Assembly (NCBI RefSeq): GCF_019511445.1
Contig: NZ_JAEUAN010000024.1
Span: 1-64,000 of the forward strand
From: Aliirhizobium wenxiniae
GTDB lineage: Bacteria; Pseudomonadota; Alphaproteobacteria; Rhizobiales; Rhizobiaceae
DNA: 64,000 nt
Reading direction: 5' to 3'
Part shown: positions 57,079-64,000 of the stretch, in pieces
Position numbering within the stretch: the stretch's first letter is position 1
Layout of the letters: every line of letters starts with the position of its first letter
Notes under the pieces: generated by a model
The model's input: the letters and a program-made list of their open reading frames with translations, nothing else
Databases searched by the model: none
Told to the model about the DNA's origin: nothing
Position numbers and translations under genes: made by a program

Positions 57079-58671
57079 ATGTTCGGCAAAATCATCAGGA
57101 ATATCGCAATCGCGGGGCTTCTCGCCTCGTCGGTTCTCGGCACCCCTGCCAGCGCTTTCGAGCGCACCGACAAGGGCAATGTCATCGTGTTCGGCGGCCG
57201 TCAGGCCATCCCGGTTCTCGATCCGCATATCCGCTACGACTGGTCGACCCGCATGATGCAGCAGGCCGTCTATGATGGTCTCGTCAAGTACGAAGGCGAT
57301 CCGGCTGTCATCAAGCCTTGGCTCGCCGAAAAGTGGGAAACCAGCGAAGACGGCAAGACCTGGACCTTCCATCTGGTCAAGAACGCAAAATTCCACAATG
57401 GCGACCCGGTTACTGCCGAAGCCATCCGTTACTCCTTCGAGCGCGGCCTGAAGCTCAACAAGGGCGTCGCCTGGATGCTCAAGGACTTTCTGGCGCCGGA
57501 AGGCATCAGCGTCGTTGACGATTATACCGTCAAGTTCGAGCTGAAGGCTCCCTATACGCCGTTCCTTTCCTTCCTGCCCTGGTGGTACATCGTCAACCCG
57601 GCCCAGGTTAAGGCCAATGAAGTTGACGGCGATTACGGCCAGAAGTGGCTGACCGACAACGAAGCCGGTTCCGGCCCGTTCAAGCTCGGCCGTTGGGAAC
57701 CGAATGTTCTTTATGAAGCAGAAGCCGTTGCCGATTACTGGAAGGGCTGGCCGCAGGGCGAGGAAAACCGTCCGGCCGGCGTGATCTACAAGATCATCCG
57801 CGAGCCCGCCGCCCAGAAGGCTGCTCTGCAGCGCGGGGAAGCCGATATCGTCGAAGGCCTGACGCCGGACGATTACGTCCAGATCGCGCGTGCCAAGGGC
57901 ATCGCCATCGAAGACCACAAGGGCATGACGACCTTCGGCATCAAGTTCAACACGCAGCAGGGGCCGACCGCCGACATCAACCTGCGCAAGGCAATTGCCT
58001 ATGCGATGGACTATGATGCGCTGATCCAGGTCTATAACGGCGCTGCGTCTCTCGAGACGAGCCCGATCCCGGATGCGATGCGCGGCCATATCGACGTGCC
58101 CGGCATCCCGCGTCAGGACCTTGCCAAGGCAAAGGAATATCTGGCGAAGTCCGGTTATCCGAACGGCGGCATCACCCTGCCTTATGTTCACGTTGCCGGA
58201 CTTGAAGAAGCCCGCCGCATCGGTCTCGTGCTGCTCGACAGCCTGAAGCCGCTCAACATCAATGTCGAGATCAAGCCGGAACAGTGGCCGAACATGGTCG
58301 CCAACGGTTCCAAGGTCGAGACCTCGGCTGCGATGACCTCGGTCTACACGACCCCGGTTTCCACCGATCCGGATGCTGTCGCCTACCAGTATCACAAGAA
58401 CAGCTGGGGCCAGTATTTCGCGATGATGTTCTACGACAATCCGAAGGTCACCGAGATGATCGACAAGGCCCGTTCCTCGTCGAACTGGGATGAGCGCGCA
58501 AAACTCTATGCCGACATCCAGACCCAGATCGTTGCCGACCAGCCGGAAGTGTTCGGCATGCTGCAGAACCGCCGCTGGGCGCGCCGTGATTATCTGCAGG
58601 GCTTCCAGTTCAGCCCGGTCCGGTTCACCGGGGAAGTCGACATCTACCCGCTGTGGGTGAAGGCTGAATAA
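57079..58671 (+). CDS. Oligopeptide-type ABC transporter substrate-binding protein (family 5)
   Basis: 530 aa with a Sec signal (MFGKIIRNIAIAGLLASSVLGTPASA). The mature protein carries VLDPHIRYDWSTRMMQQAVYDGLV and the family-5 block FHNGDPVTAEAIRYSFERGLKLNKG. It delivers peptides or other amide compounds to the next two permeases. Co-oriented with aroM and 51 bp downstream of it, so likely under the same operator. Substrate may be a hydantoin-like or cyclic dipeptide compound. Confidence 0.88.
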   Translation: MFGKIIRNIAIAGLLASSVLGTPASAFERTDKGNVIVFGGRQAIPVLDPHIRYDWSTRMMQQAVYDGLVKYEGDPAVIKPWLAEKWETSEDGKTWTFHLVKNAKFHNGDPVTAEAIRYSFERGLKLNKGVAWMLKDFLAPEGISVVDDYTVKFELKAPYTPFLSFLPWWYIVNPAQVKANEVDGDYGQKWLTDNEAGSGPFKLGRWEPNVLYEAEAVADYWKGWPQGEENRPAGVIYKIIREPAAQKAALQRGEADIVEGLTPDDYVQIARAKGIAIEDHKGMTTFGIKFNTQQGPTADINLRKAIAYAMDYDALIQVYNGAASLETSPIPDAMRGHIDVPGIPRQDLAKAKEYLAKSGYPNGGITLPYVHVAGLEEARRIGLVLLDSLKPLNINVEIKPEQWPNMVANGSKVETSAAMTSVYTTPVSTDPDAVAYQYHKNSWGQYFAMMFYDNPKVTEMIDKARSSSNWDERAKLYADIQTQIVADQPEVFGMLQNRRWARRDYLQGFQFSPVRFTGEVDIYPLWVKAE

Positions 58672-58708
58672 ACACTGGCTGAAGTCCCCTCACTCAAGCC
58701 AGAATAGC

Positions 58709-58745
58709 GCGCATGGTCCGCTTTCCCCAACCGCGGGCCATGCGC
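58709..58745 (+). other. Intercistronic stem-loop after binding-protein gene
   Basis: GCGCATGGTCCGC and GCGGGCCATGCGC pair over 13 positions (one G-T) around an 11-nt loop, in the 98-bp gap before the permease gene. Similar in role to 5804-5827 and 21124-21151. Confidence 0.6.
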
Positions 58746-58769
58746 CAATCATAACAAACGGAGAAGACG

Positions 58770-59777
58770 ATGCTGACATTCGCCTTCCGAAAGTTGCTGA
58801 CGCTGGTCGGCACGATGATCGGCATAGCTGCGCTGACATTTCTCATCACCAATGTCGCGCCCGGCGATCCGGCCCGTCTCGTGGCCGGTCCCAATGCGAC
58901 CGAGGATATGGTCGCGACGATCCGCACGGAATATGGTCTCGACAAGTCGCTGCCGGAACAGTTCATCGTCTATATGGGCGAGCTTGTTCGCGGTGATCTC
59001 GGCACCTCGATCGTCACCACGCGGCCGGTCTTGGAAGAAGTGATGCGCTATGCGCCGGCGACGCTGGAACTCGTCTTCGTCGCGATGTTTCTCGGCATCG
59101 TCATCGGTGTTCCGCTCGGCATGCTGTCGGCCGTCTACAAGGATGGGCCGCTCGACCAGGTGACGCGCATCTTCTCGATTTCAGGCGTGGCGATCCCGGC
59201 CTTCTGGTTCGGTATCCTGCTGCAGCTGCTGTTTTCCGTCGATCTGGAATGGCTGCCCGTCTCGGGGCGCCTGCCGCTCGTCACCCGCCCGCCGGAATTC
59301 GTTACAGGCCTGCTTTTGGTCGACAGCCTGATTGCCGGCAATTTCTCGACCTTCTGGACCTCGCTGCAGCATATCATCCTGCCGGCGATCGTGCTCTCCT
59401 TCCCCTGTCTTGCCTCGATCCTGCGCGTCAACCGCGCCGAGATGATCGAAGTGCTGCAGTCGGATTATATCGTCGCCGCCCGCGCCCACGGCATCTCGTC
59501 CTTCCGCATCATCGCGCTTTATGCGCTGAAGAACGCCATGTTGCCGACGCTGGCGATGATCGGCCTGCGTTTCGGCTGGATGCTCGGCTCCACCGTTCTG
59601 GTGGAAACCGTGTTCGACTGGCCGGGCATCGGGCTTTATGCCGTCTCGTCCGCGCTGTCCTCCGACTTCAAGCCCGTGGTTGGCGTGACGCTGATGATCG
59701 GTTTCTTCTTTATCGTCGCCAACACCCTCGTCGATCTCGCCTATGCCTGGATCGACCCGCGTCTCAGGAAAGCGTGA
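58770..59777 (+). CDS. Oligopeptide-type ABC transporter permease (DppB type)
   Basis: 335-aa permease with VGTMIGIAALTFLITNVAPGDPARL at the N terminus, YGLDKSLPEQFIVYMGEL, and an EAA loop (YIVAARAHGISSFRIIALYALKNAM). ATG follows GGAGAAG. It overlaps the next gene at 59777. Confidence 0.91.
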   Translation: MLTFAFRKLLTLVGTMIGIAALTFLITNVAPGDPARLVAGPNATEDMVATIRTEYGLDKSLPEQFIVYMGELVRGDLGTSIVTTRPVLEEVMRYAPATLELVFVAMFLGIVIGVPLGMLSAVYKDGPLDQVTRIFSISGVAIPAFWFGILLQLLFSVDLEWLPVSGRLPLVTRPPEFVTGLLLVDSLIAGNFSTFWTSLQHIILPAIVLSFPCLASILRVNRAEMIEVLQSDYIVAARAHGISSFRIIALYALKNAMLPTLAMIGLRFGWMLGSTVLVETVFDWPGIGLYAVSSALSSDFKPVVGVTLMIGFFFIVANTLVDLAYAWIDPRLRKA

Positions 59778-60712
59778 TGACGGCTCATCCCATGACCCCT
59801 ATCGACACCCCAATGGAAGACACGCGCCCGCTCACCTTCCGCGAGCGCCATGCAAGCCAGATCCGTCAATGGCGGCTCTATGCGCACATGTTCCGCAAGA
59901 GCTTTTCGTCGATGCTCGGCCTCTCGCTCGTTGTGCTGTTCCTAATCCTGGCCGCCATCGGCCCCCTGATCGTGCCTTATCCGGAAGCGGCAAGCGGTGC
60001 GATCAACATGTCCGCCAAATTGCAGCCGCCGAGCAGCACCTACTGGTTCGGCACGGATGAAATGGGTGCCGACATCTTTTCGCGCGTCATTATCGGGGCG
60101 CGGACGTCGCTTTGGATCGGCGTGGTCATCACCGGCATCGCGGCGATCGTCGGCATCACGCTCGGCATCATTGCCGGTTATCGCGGCGGCTGGGTTCGTG
60201 CGGTGATCATGCGCGTGACCGAACTGTTCCTCGCCGTTCCCGGTCTGGCGCTTGCGCTTGCCATCGTTGCCGCACTCGGCCCCGGCATTACCAATTGCGT
60301 GCTGGCGCTCGCCATCGTCTGGTGGCCCGGTTACGTGCGGCTGGTCGAGGCGAAGACGCTGTCGATCAAGGAAGAGCTGTTCATCGAATCCGCCCGCTCG
60401 ATCGGCGCGAAGACGCCGTGGATCCTCTGGCACCATATCCTGCCGAACTGCATGTCGCCGATCATCGTCAAGATGAGCATGGACATGGGCATGGCGATCC
60501 TGTCTGCCGCCAGCCTCGGCTTCATCGGGCTTGGCGCCCAGCCGCCGTCGCCGGAATGGGGTGCGATGATCTCGGTCGCGCGTACTTATATGCCGGACTG
60601 GTGGTGGTATTCGCTCTTCCCGGGTGCTGCGATCTTCCTCACCGTGCTCGGCTTCAACCTTCTGGGTGATGGCCTGCGTGATATTCTCGATCCAAGGAGC
60701 CGCGACCGATGA
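59777..60712 (+). CDS. Oligopeptide-type ABC transporter permease (DppC type)
   Basis: 311-aa permease with a polar N-terminal extension of about 45 residues, WFGTDEMGADIFSRVIIGARTSL, an EAA loop (ELFIESARSIGAKTPWILWHHILPNCM) and the C-terminal LLGDGLRDILDPRSRD. Its ATG overlaps the previous stop (TGATG), and its end overlaps the ATPase start by 4 bp. Confidence 0.91.
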   Translation: MTAHPMTPIDTPMEDTRPLTFRERHASQIRQWRLYAHMFRKSFSSMLGLSLVVLFLILAAIGPLIVPYPEAASGAINMSAKLQPPSSTYWFGTDEMGADIFSRVIIGARTSLWIGVVITGIAAIVGITLGIIAGYRGGWVRAVIMRVTELFLAVPGLALALAIVAALGPGITNCVLALAIVWWPGYVRLVEAKTLSIKEELFIESARSIGAKTPWILWHHILPNCMSPIIVKMSMDMGMAILSAASLGFIGLGAQPPSPEWGAMISVARTYMPDWWWYSLFPGAAIFLTVLGFNLLGDGLRDILDPRSRDR

Positions 60713-62355
60713 CAGCTCTGCTCGACATCAAGAATTACCGGCTCGATATCGGCACGTTCGATGGCCCGGTGCATGTGCTGAAAGGCATCAACCTTACCGT
60801 CAACCGCGGCGACACGCTCGGTATCGTCGGCGAGAGCGGTTCGGGCAAGACGGTTCTGGTGCGCTCGGTGCTCGGCATCGGGCCGCGCAATTCCAAGGTC
60901 GTCGAAGGATCCATCTCGTTTGACGGGCAGGACATCACCAACCTGCCGGAGAAGGACTGGACGAAGATCCGCGGCATCCGCATCTCGATGATCTTCCAGG
61001 ACCCGATGACCTATCTGAACCCGCTGTTTACGATCGGGCGGCAGATTTCCGATGTCATCGCGGCGCATGAGAAGGCTGCGGGGCAGGGCGTCTCTTCCAA
61101 GGCGGCGCGGCGTGCGCGCACCGAGGAACTACTCGATCAGGTCGGCCTGCCGAACCCGTCCATGCTCTATTCGCAATATCCCCACCAGCTGTCCGGCGGC
61201 ATGCGCCAACGCATCCTGATCGCCATGGCGCTGGCCGGCAAGCCGGATATCCTGATCGCCGACGAACCGACGACGGCGCTCGATGTGACCGTGCAGGCGC
61301 AGGTGCTGGACCTGATCAATTCGCTGGTCGAAAAGCTCAACCTCACCGTCATCATGATCAGCCACGATATCGGCGCGATCGCCACCGTCGCGAAGCGCTG
61401 TGCCGTGATGTACAAGGGCGAGATCGTCGAGCAGGGGATGACGCAGGACATCCTCAACCGTCCGCAGCACGAATATACGCAGCGCCTGCTCGCTGCCGTG
61501 CCGGATATCGATGTCCCGCCGGAACGGGTAGCGGCGGAGGTTGCGGAAGCAAAGCCCGCCAAGCGCGGCAATCTTCTCGAAGCCATCGATCTGAAGAAGG
61601 TATATCGCACGCAGGCCGGTGCCGATTTCACGGCGGTCAACTCGATCAGTCTTGCCGTGAAGACCGGCGAGATTTTCGGCGTGGTCGGCGAAAGCGGTTC
61701 GGGCAAGTCGACGCTCGCACGCATGCTGATGCGTCTGATCGAGCCGACATCAGGCGATATCATCTTCGACGGGCAGAATATTTCCGGCCTGTCCGGCGAG
61801 CCCTTGCGGCAGATGCGCCGGCACATGCAGTTCGTCTTCCAGAACCCGCATTCGGCGCTGAACGGTCGTCACACGATCGGCGACGCGATCGGGGAACCGC
61901 TGCGCATCCAGACGAACATGAGCCGGCGGGATATCGAGGCACGCGCCGAGGCCTTGCTCGACATCGTGCAACTGCCAAAAATGTTCAAGTATCGCTACCC
62001 GCACGAGCTTTCCGGCGGCCAGAAGCAGCGTGTCTGCATTGCCCGTGCGATTGCACTTAATCCGCGCCTGCTGATCCTCGACGAGCCGACTTCGGCGCTC
62101 GATATCTCGGTTCAGGCGCAGGTGCTTGACTTCCTGCAGGAACTGCGTTCCGAACTGAACCTCACCTACGTGTTCATCTCGCACAATCTCGCCGTCATCC
62201 GGCAGATCTGCGACCGCACGATCGTGATGAAGCGCGGCGAGATCGTTGAACAGGGCGATACCGAGCAGATTTTTCTCGCGCCGCGCGAGGAATACACCAA
62301 GGCGCTTATCGAGAGCGGTCGAAAGACGTCGCAGGCTGCCAATCTTCAGGCATAA
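60709..62355 (+). CDS. Dual ABC ATP-binding protein (DppD-DppF fusion)
   Basis: 548 aa with two complete nucleotide-binding domains. The first has Walker A GESGSGKTV, signature LSGGMRQR and Walker B ILIADEPTTALDVTVQA. The second (from about 285) has Walker [10 protein letters not shown], signature LSGGQKQR and Walker [18 protein letters not shown]. Such fused ATPases serve one oligopeptide-type importer without a partner. Last gene of the aroM operon, followed by a terminator. Confidence 0.92.
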   Translation: MTALLDIKNYRLDIGTFDGPVHVLKGINLTVNRGDTLGIVGESGSGKTVLVRSVLGIGPRNSKVVEGSISFDGQDITNLPEKDWTKIRGIRISMIFQDPMTYLNPLFTIGRQISDVIAAHEKAAGQGVSSKAARRARTEELLDQVGLPNPSMLYSQYPHQLSGGMRQRILIAMALAGKPDILIADEPTTALDVTVQAQVLDLINSLVEKLNLTVIMISHDIGAIATVAKRCAVMYKGEIVEQGMTQDILNRPQHEYTQRLLAAVPDIDVPPERVAAEVAEAKPAKRGNLLEAIDLKKVYRTQAGADFTAVNSISLAVKTGEIFGVVGESGSGKSTLARMLMRLIEPTSGDIIFDGQNISGLSGEPLRQMRRHMQFVFQNPHSALNGRHTIGDAIGEPLRIQTNMSRRDIEARAEALLDIVQLPKMFKYRYPHELSGGQKQRVCIARAIALNPRLLILDEPTSALDISVQAQVLDFLQELRSELNLTYVFISHNLAVIRQICDRTIVMKRGEIVEQGDTEQIFLAPREEYTKALIESGRKTSQAANLQA

Positions 62356-62383
62356 GCCTGAGCCGCCACTGGAGTTATATAGG

Positions 62384-62412
62384 ACCCTGTACCACCTGTG
62401 GTGCAGGGTTTT
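62384..62412 (+). terminator. Rho-independent terminator of the aroM-importer operon
   Basis: ACCCTGTACCAC and GTGGTGCAGGGT form a near-perfect stem with a very short CT centre, followed directly by TTTT. Lies 28 bp after the dual ATPase stop. Confidence 0.75.
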
Positions 62413-62468
62413 CTCGTCCTGGATAAACGGATTTGCTCTGTCTCAGGATATATTGGCGATTGTTTGCT

Positions 62469-62569
62469 AGAGCATTTCCGACTTTCTTCGAAACGCGAAA
62501 CTGCTCTCTCCCTCTTTGTTCAACGCAATTCCGGACGCAAAACCGGCTCCCACTTTTGCTGGAATTGCT
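62469..62569. repeat. Rhizobial intergenic repeat (about 100 bp)
   Basis: The stretch has AGAGCATTTCCG at one end and CTTTTGCTGGAATTGCT at the other, with CGCAATTCCGGACGCAAAACC inside. I recognise it as an intergenic repeat common in Rhizobium and Agrobacterium genomes. Inner ATTCCGG/CTGGAAT arms can fold. A 16-bp palindrome CTTCGCAATTGCGAAG follows at 62600-62615. No gene lies in 62413-62693. Confidence 0.6.
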
Positions 62570-62693
62570 AGTTGAAATTCCGGGCGTGAAGCGCAATTTC
62601 TTCGCAATTGCGAAGCAGACCTGAAATGGTTTCACGGCCCATGTTTAGGCCAACATCCAGTTGCAGGTTCTGTCGATTTCAGGGAGTTCGTCT

Positions 62694-63431
62694 TTGACTA
62701 CCACCCCCTACATGCTTCTGACCGGTGCCAGTCGCGGCATTGGCCACGCGACCGTCAAGCTGTTCATGGAACATGGCTGGCGCATTCTGACCGTGTCACG
62801 TCAGCCGTTTTCCGAGGAATGCCGCTGGCCTTCCGCACGCGAGAGCCATATCCAGGCGGATCTGGCCGATCTTTCCAGCATCGATGACCTGGTTGCCGAG
62901 GTGCGGCAACGTTTGCCCGACGGCAAGCTGGCGGCGCTCGTCAACAATGCCGGGATTTCTCCCAAAGGTGCCGATGGCGCCAGATTGGGTGTCGCGGGTA
63001 CGGATGCGGATACCTGGACGAAAGTGCTGAACGTCAACCTCATCTCGACGGCGCTTCTGGCGCGGGCGCTGATACCGGAGCTCGAGGCTGCGCGCGGATC
63101 GATCGTCAACGTCACCTCGATTGCCGGTTCCCGCGTTCACCCGTTTGCGGGCGTCGCCTATGCTGCCTCGAAGGCCGGTCTTGCCTCGCTCACCCGCGAA
63201 CTCGCGCATGAGTTCGGCCCGCGCGGCGTGCGTGCCAATGCCATCGCTCCTGGCGAGATCGCCACATCGATCCTGTCGCCGGGAACCGATGAACTGGTGA
63301 AGGCCGAGGTGCCGTTAGGTCGGCTCGGAACGACTGCCGAAGTTGCCAAAACCATCTATTTCCTCTGCACCGAGCAGTCGTCCTATATCAACGGTGCGGA
63401 AATCCACATCAATGGCGGCCAGCATGTTTGA
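62694..63431 (+). CDS. Short-chain dehydrogenase/reductase (SDR)
   Basis: 245 aa. The cofactor motif is TGASRGIGHATVKLF, followed by LVNNAGIS and the catalytic region with Ser (VTSIAGS) and YAASK. The C-terminal SSYINGAEIHINGGQHV is typical of classical SDRs. I start at a TTG (62694) with AGGGAG 7 bp upstream; the earlier TTG at 62661 lacks a Shine-Dalgarno. Convergent with an Ldh2-family gene with only 7 bp between stops. Substrate unknown. Confidence 0.85.
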   Translation: MTTTPYMLLTGASRGIGHATVKLFMEHGWRILTVSRQPFSEECRWPSARESHIQADLADLSSIDDLVAEVRQRLPDGKLAALVNNAGISPKGADGARLGVAGTDADTWTKVLNVNLISTALLARALIPELEAARGSIVNVTSIAGSRVHPFAGVAYAASKAGLASLTRELAHEFGPRGVRANAIAPGEIATSILSPGTDELVKAEVPLGRLGTTAEVAKTIYFLCTEQSSYINGAEIHINGGQHV

Positions 63432-63438
63432 TATCGGC

Positions 63439-64000
63439 TCAGCCTTCGGCCAGCGCCTTGAGCTTTCCATGATTTTCGGCGGTTAGCGGAATTCCGTTCT
63501 TCTCCGCCTTTGCGCGTGTCACATGCCTGCGGTCGCCCGGCAGGCGTTCCTGGCCGGCTTCCAGAACGAGATCGCAAATGCCCGCAACACGTTCGGCAAA
63601 GACGTGGTTGCCGCCGCGGGCAGGATCGATGACGATGAAGAACTGGCCGGTGAACGGCGTCTGTGCGCCCTTGTGACCGCTCCAGTCGAACTCGCCGGAA
63701 AAATAACCGCCGGTCAGCGCGGCACTGAGGATTTCGACCATCAGGGCGATGGAATTGCCCTTGTGGCCGCCGAAGGGCATCAGCGCGCCGCCATCGAGAA
63801 TGGCCTTCGGATCGGTGGTCGGCTGGCCTTCGCGATCGACGCCCATGCCGGGTTTCAGGTCATGGCCGGCGCGGGCGGCGATCTGCACATCGCCATGGGC
63901 AATTGCGCTCGATGCCTGATCGAACACGAAGGGAGCTGCGCCTGCGCGCGGCGAAGCGAAAGCGACGGGATTGGTGCCGAACACGGCCTTCTTGCCGCCA
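63439..64000 (-). CDS. Malate/L-lactate dehydrogenase (Ldh2/DpkA) family protein, C-terminal part
   Basis: The visible 187 codons run from the right window edge to the stop at 63439; the frame is open upstream (GGKKAVFGTNPVAFA...). Family blocks: VFGTNPVAFASPR, VFDQASSAIAHGDVQIAARAG, PMPFGGHKG-like LMPFGGHKGNSIALMVEIL and FFIVIDPARGG. The family includes sulfolactate, malate, ureidoglycolate and delta-1-piperideine-2-carboxylate reductases. The last reduces cyclic imines made from D-amino acids and is an attractive option here, but the subtype cannot be fixed from this part. Confidence 0.82.
   Translation of the reverse strand, partial: GGKKAVFGTNPVAFASPRAGAAPFVFDQASSAIAHGDVQIAARAGHDLKPGMGVDREGQPTTDPKAILDGGALMPFGGHKGNSIALMVEILSAALTGGYFSGEFDWSGHKGAQTPFTGQFFIVIDPARGGNHVFAERVAGICDLVLEAGQERLPGDRRHVTRAKAEKNGIPLTAENHGKLKALAEG

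Noticed and set aside
56614-58395. 593-codon minus-strand open frame
   Set aside because: Antisense to aroM and the family-5 binding-protein gene; no domain and no start signals.

Overview
The window looks like a catabolic, transporter-rich piece of a Rhizobiales genome (Agrobacterium/Rhizobium/Neorhizobium type), probably from a megaplasmid, chromid or linear chromosome. This rests on the GC-rich coding style, the intergenic palindromic repeats familiar from rhizobia, an IS66-type end, and gene families typical of that order. I see no rRNA, tRNA, CRISPR array or replication genes. Taxonomy is inference; nothing in the window names a species.

Layout. (1) 1-7196, minus strand: an IS66-like end has inserted into the 3' end of an inositol-monophosphatase-family gene. 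That gene is the last member of an operon encoding a CUT1 sugar ABC importer (binding protein, two permeases, ATPase) and an unusual in-frame fusion of a glycerophosphodiester phosphodiesterase to a LacI-type repressor. The set resembles a sugar-phosphodiester utilisation operon. (2) 7596-18378: a D-amino-acid/peptide island with a P1 (DmpA-like) peptidase, D-amino-acid transaminase, LysR regulator, D-aminopeptidase, a full Dpp-type importer and an M19 dipeptidase. (3) 18433-26500: pectin degradation, with a GH88/105 unsaturated uronyl hydrolase, a GH28 galacturonidase, a Tog-like CUT1 importer and an AraC regulator. (4) 26514-28036: an HxlR regulator divergent from a TIGR02817-like alcohol dehydrogenase/quinone reductase. 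(5) 28100-32945: xylFGH with a divergent ROK repressor and two palindromic operators between them. (6) 33095-42417: a sugar operon of unknown substrate, with a DapA/NAL-family lyase, GntR regulator, CUT1 importer, FGGY kinase and fucose-isomerase-like protein. (7) 42656-51264, mostly minus strand: a Liv-type importer, a GMC oxidoreductase and 3-hydroxyisobutyrate dehydrogenase, with a divergent LysR regulator. (8) 51295-52335: a zinc alcohol dehydrogenase. (9) 52431-62355: DUF917 and hydantoinase/oxoprolinase proteins, an AroM-LuxR hybrid regulator, a stand-alone AroM protein and an oligopeptide-type importer. (10) 62694-64000: an SDR and a window-truncated Ldh2-family dehydrogenase.

The most novel part is region 9. 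An AroM-like domain in which both cysteine positions of the neighbouring AroM protein are serine is fused to a LuxR helix-turn-helix. An almost identical 20-bp element (CTAGGGGCANTNCCCTATAG) followed by exactly 20 bp and CTAGGYT lies upstream of both the DUF917-hyuA operon and the aroM-importer operon. This reads as one small regulon in which an enzyme fold has become a sensor controlling uptake and breakdown of a hydantoin-, thiohydantoin- or peptide-like compound; the substrate is inference.

The window carries seven complete ABC importers, each next to its own regulator and enzymes, so it reads as a chain of independent nutrient-acquisition cassettes. Stem-loops occur just after three of the binding-protein genes, and a three-copy composite palindromic repeat punctuates the junctions between cassettes.
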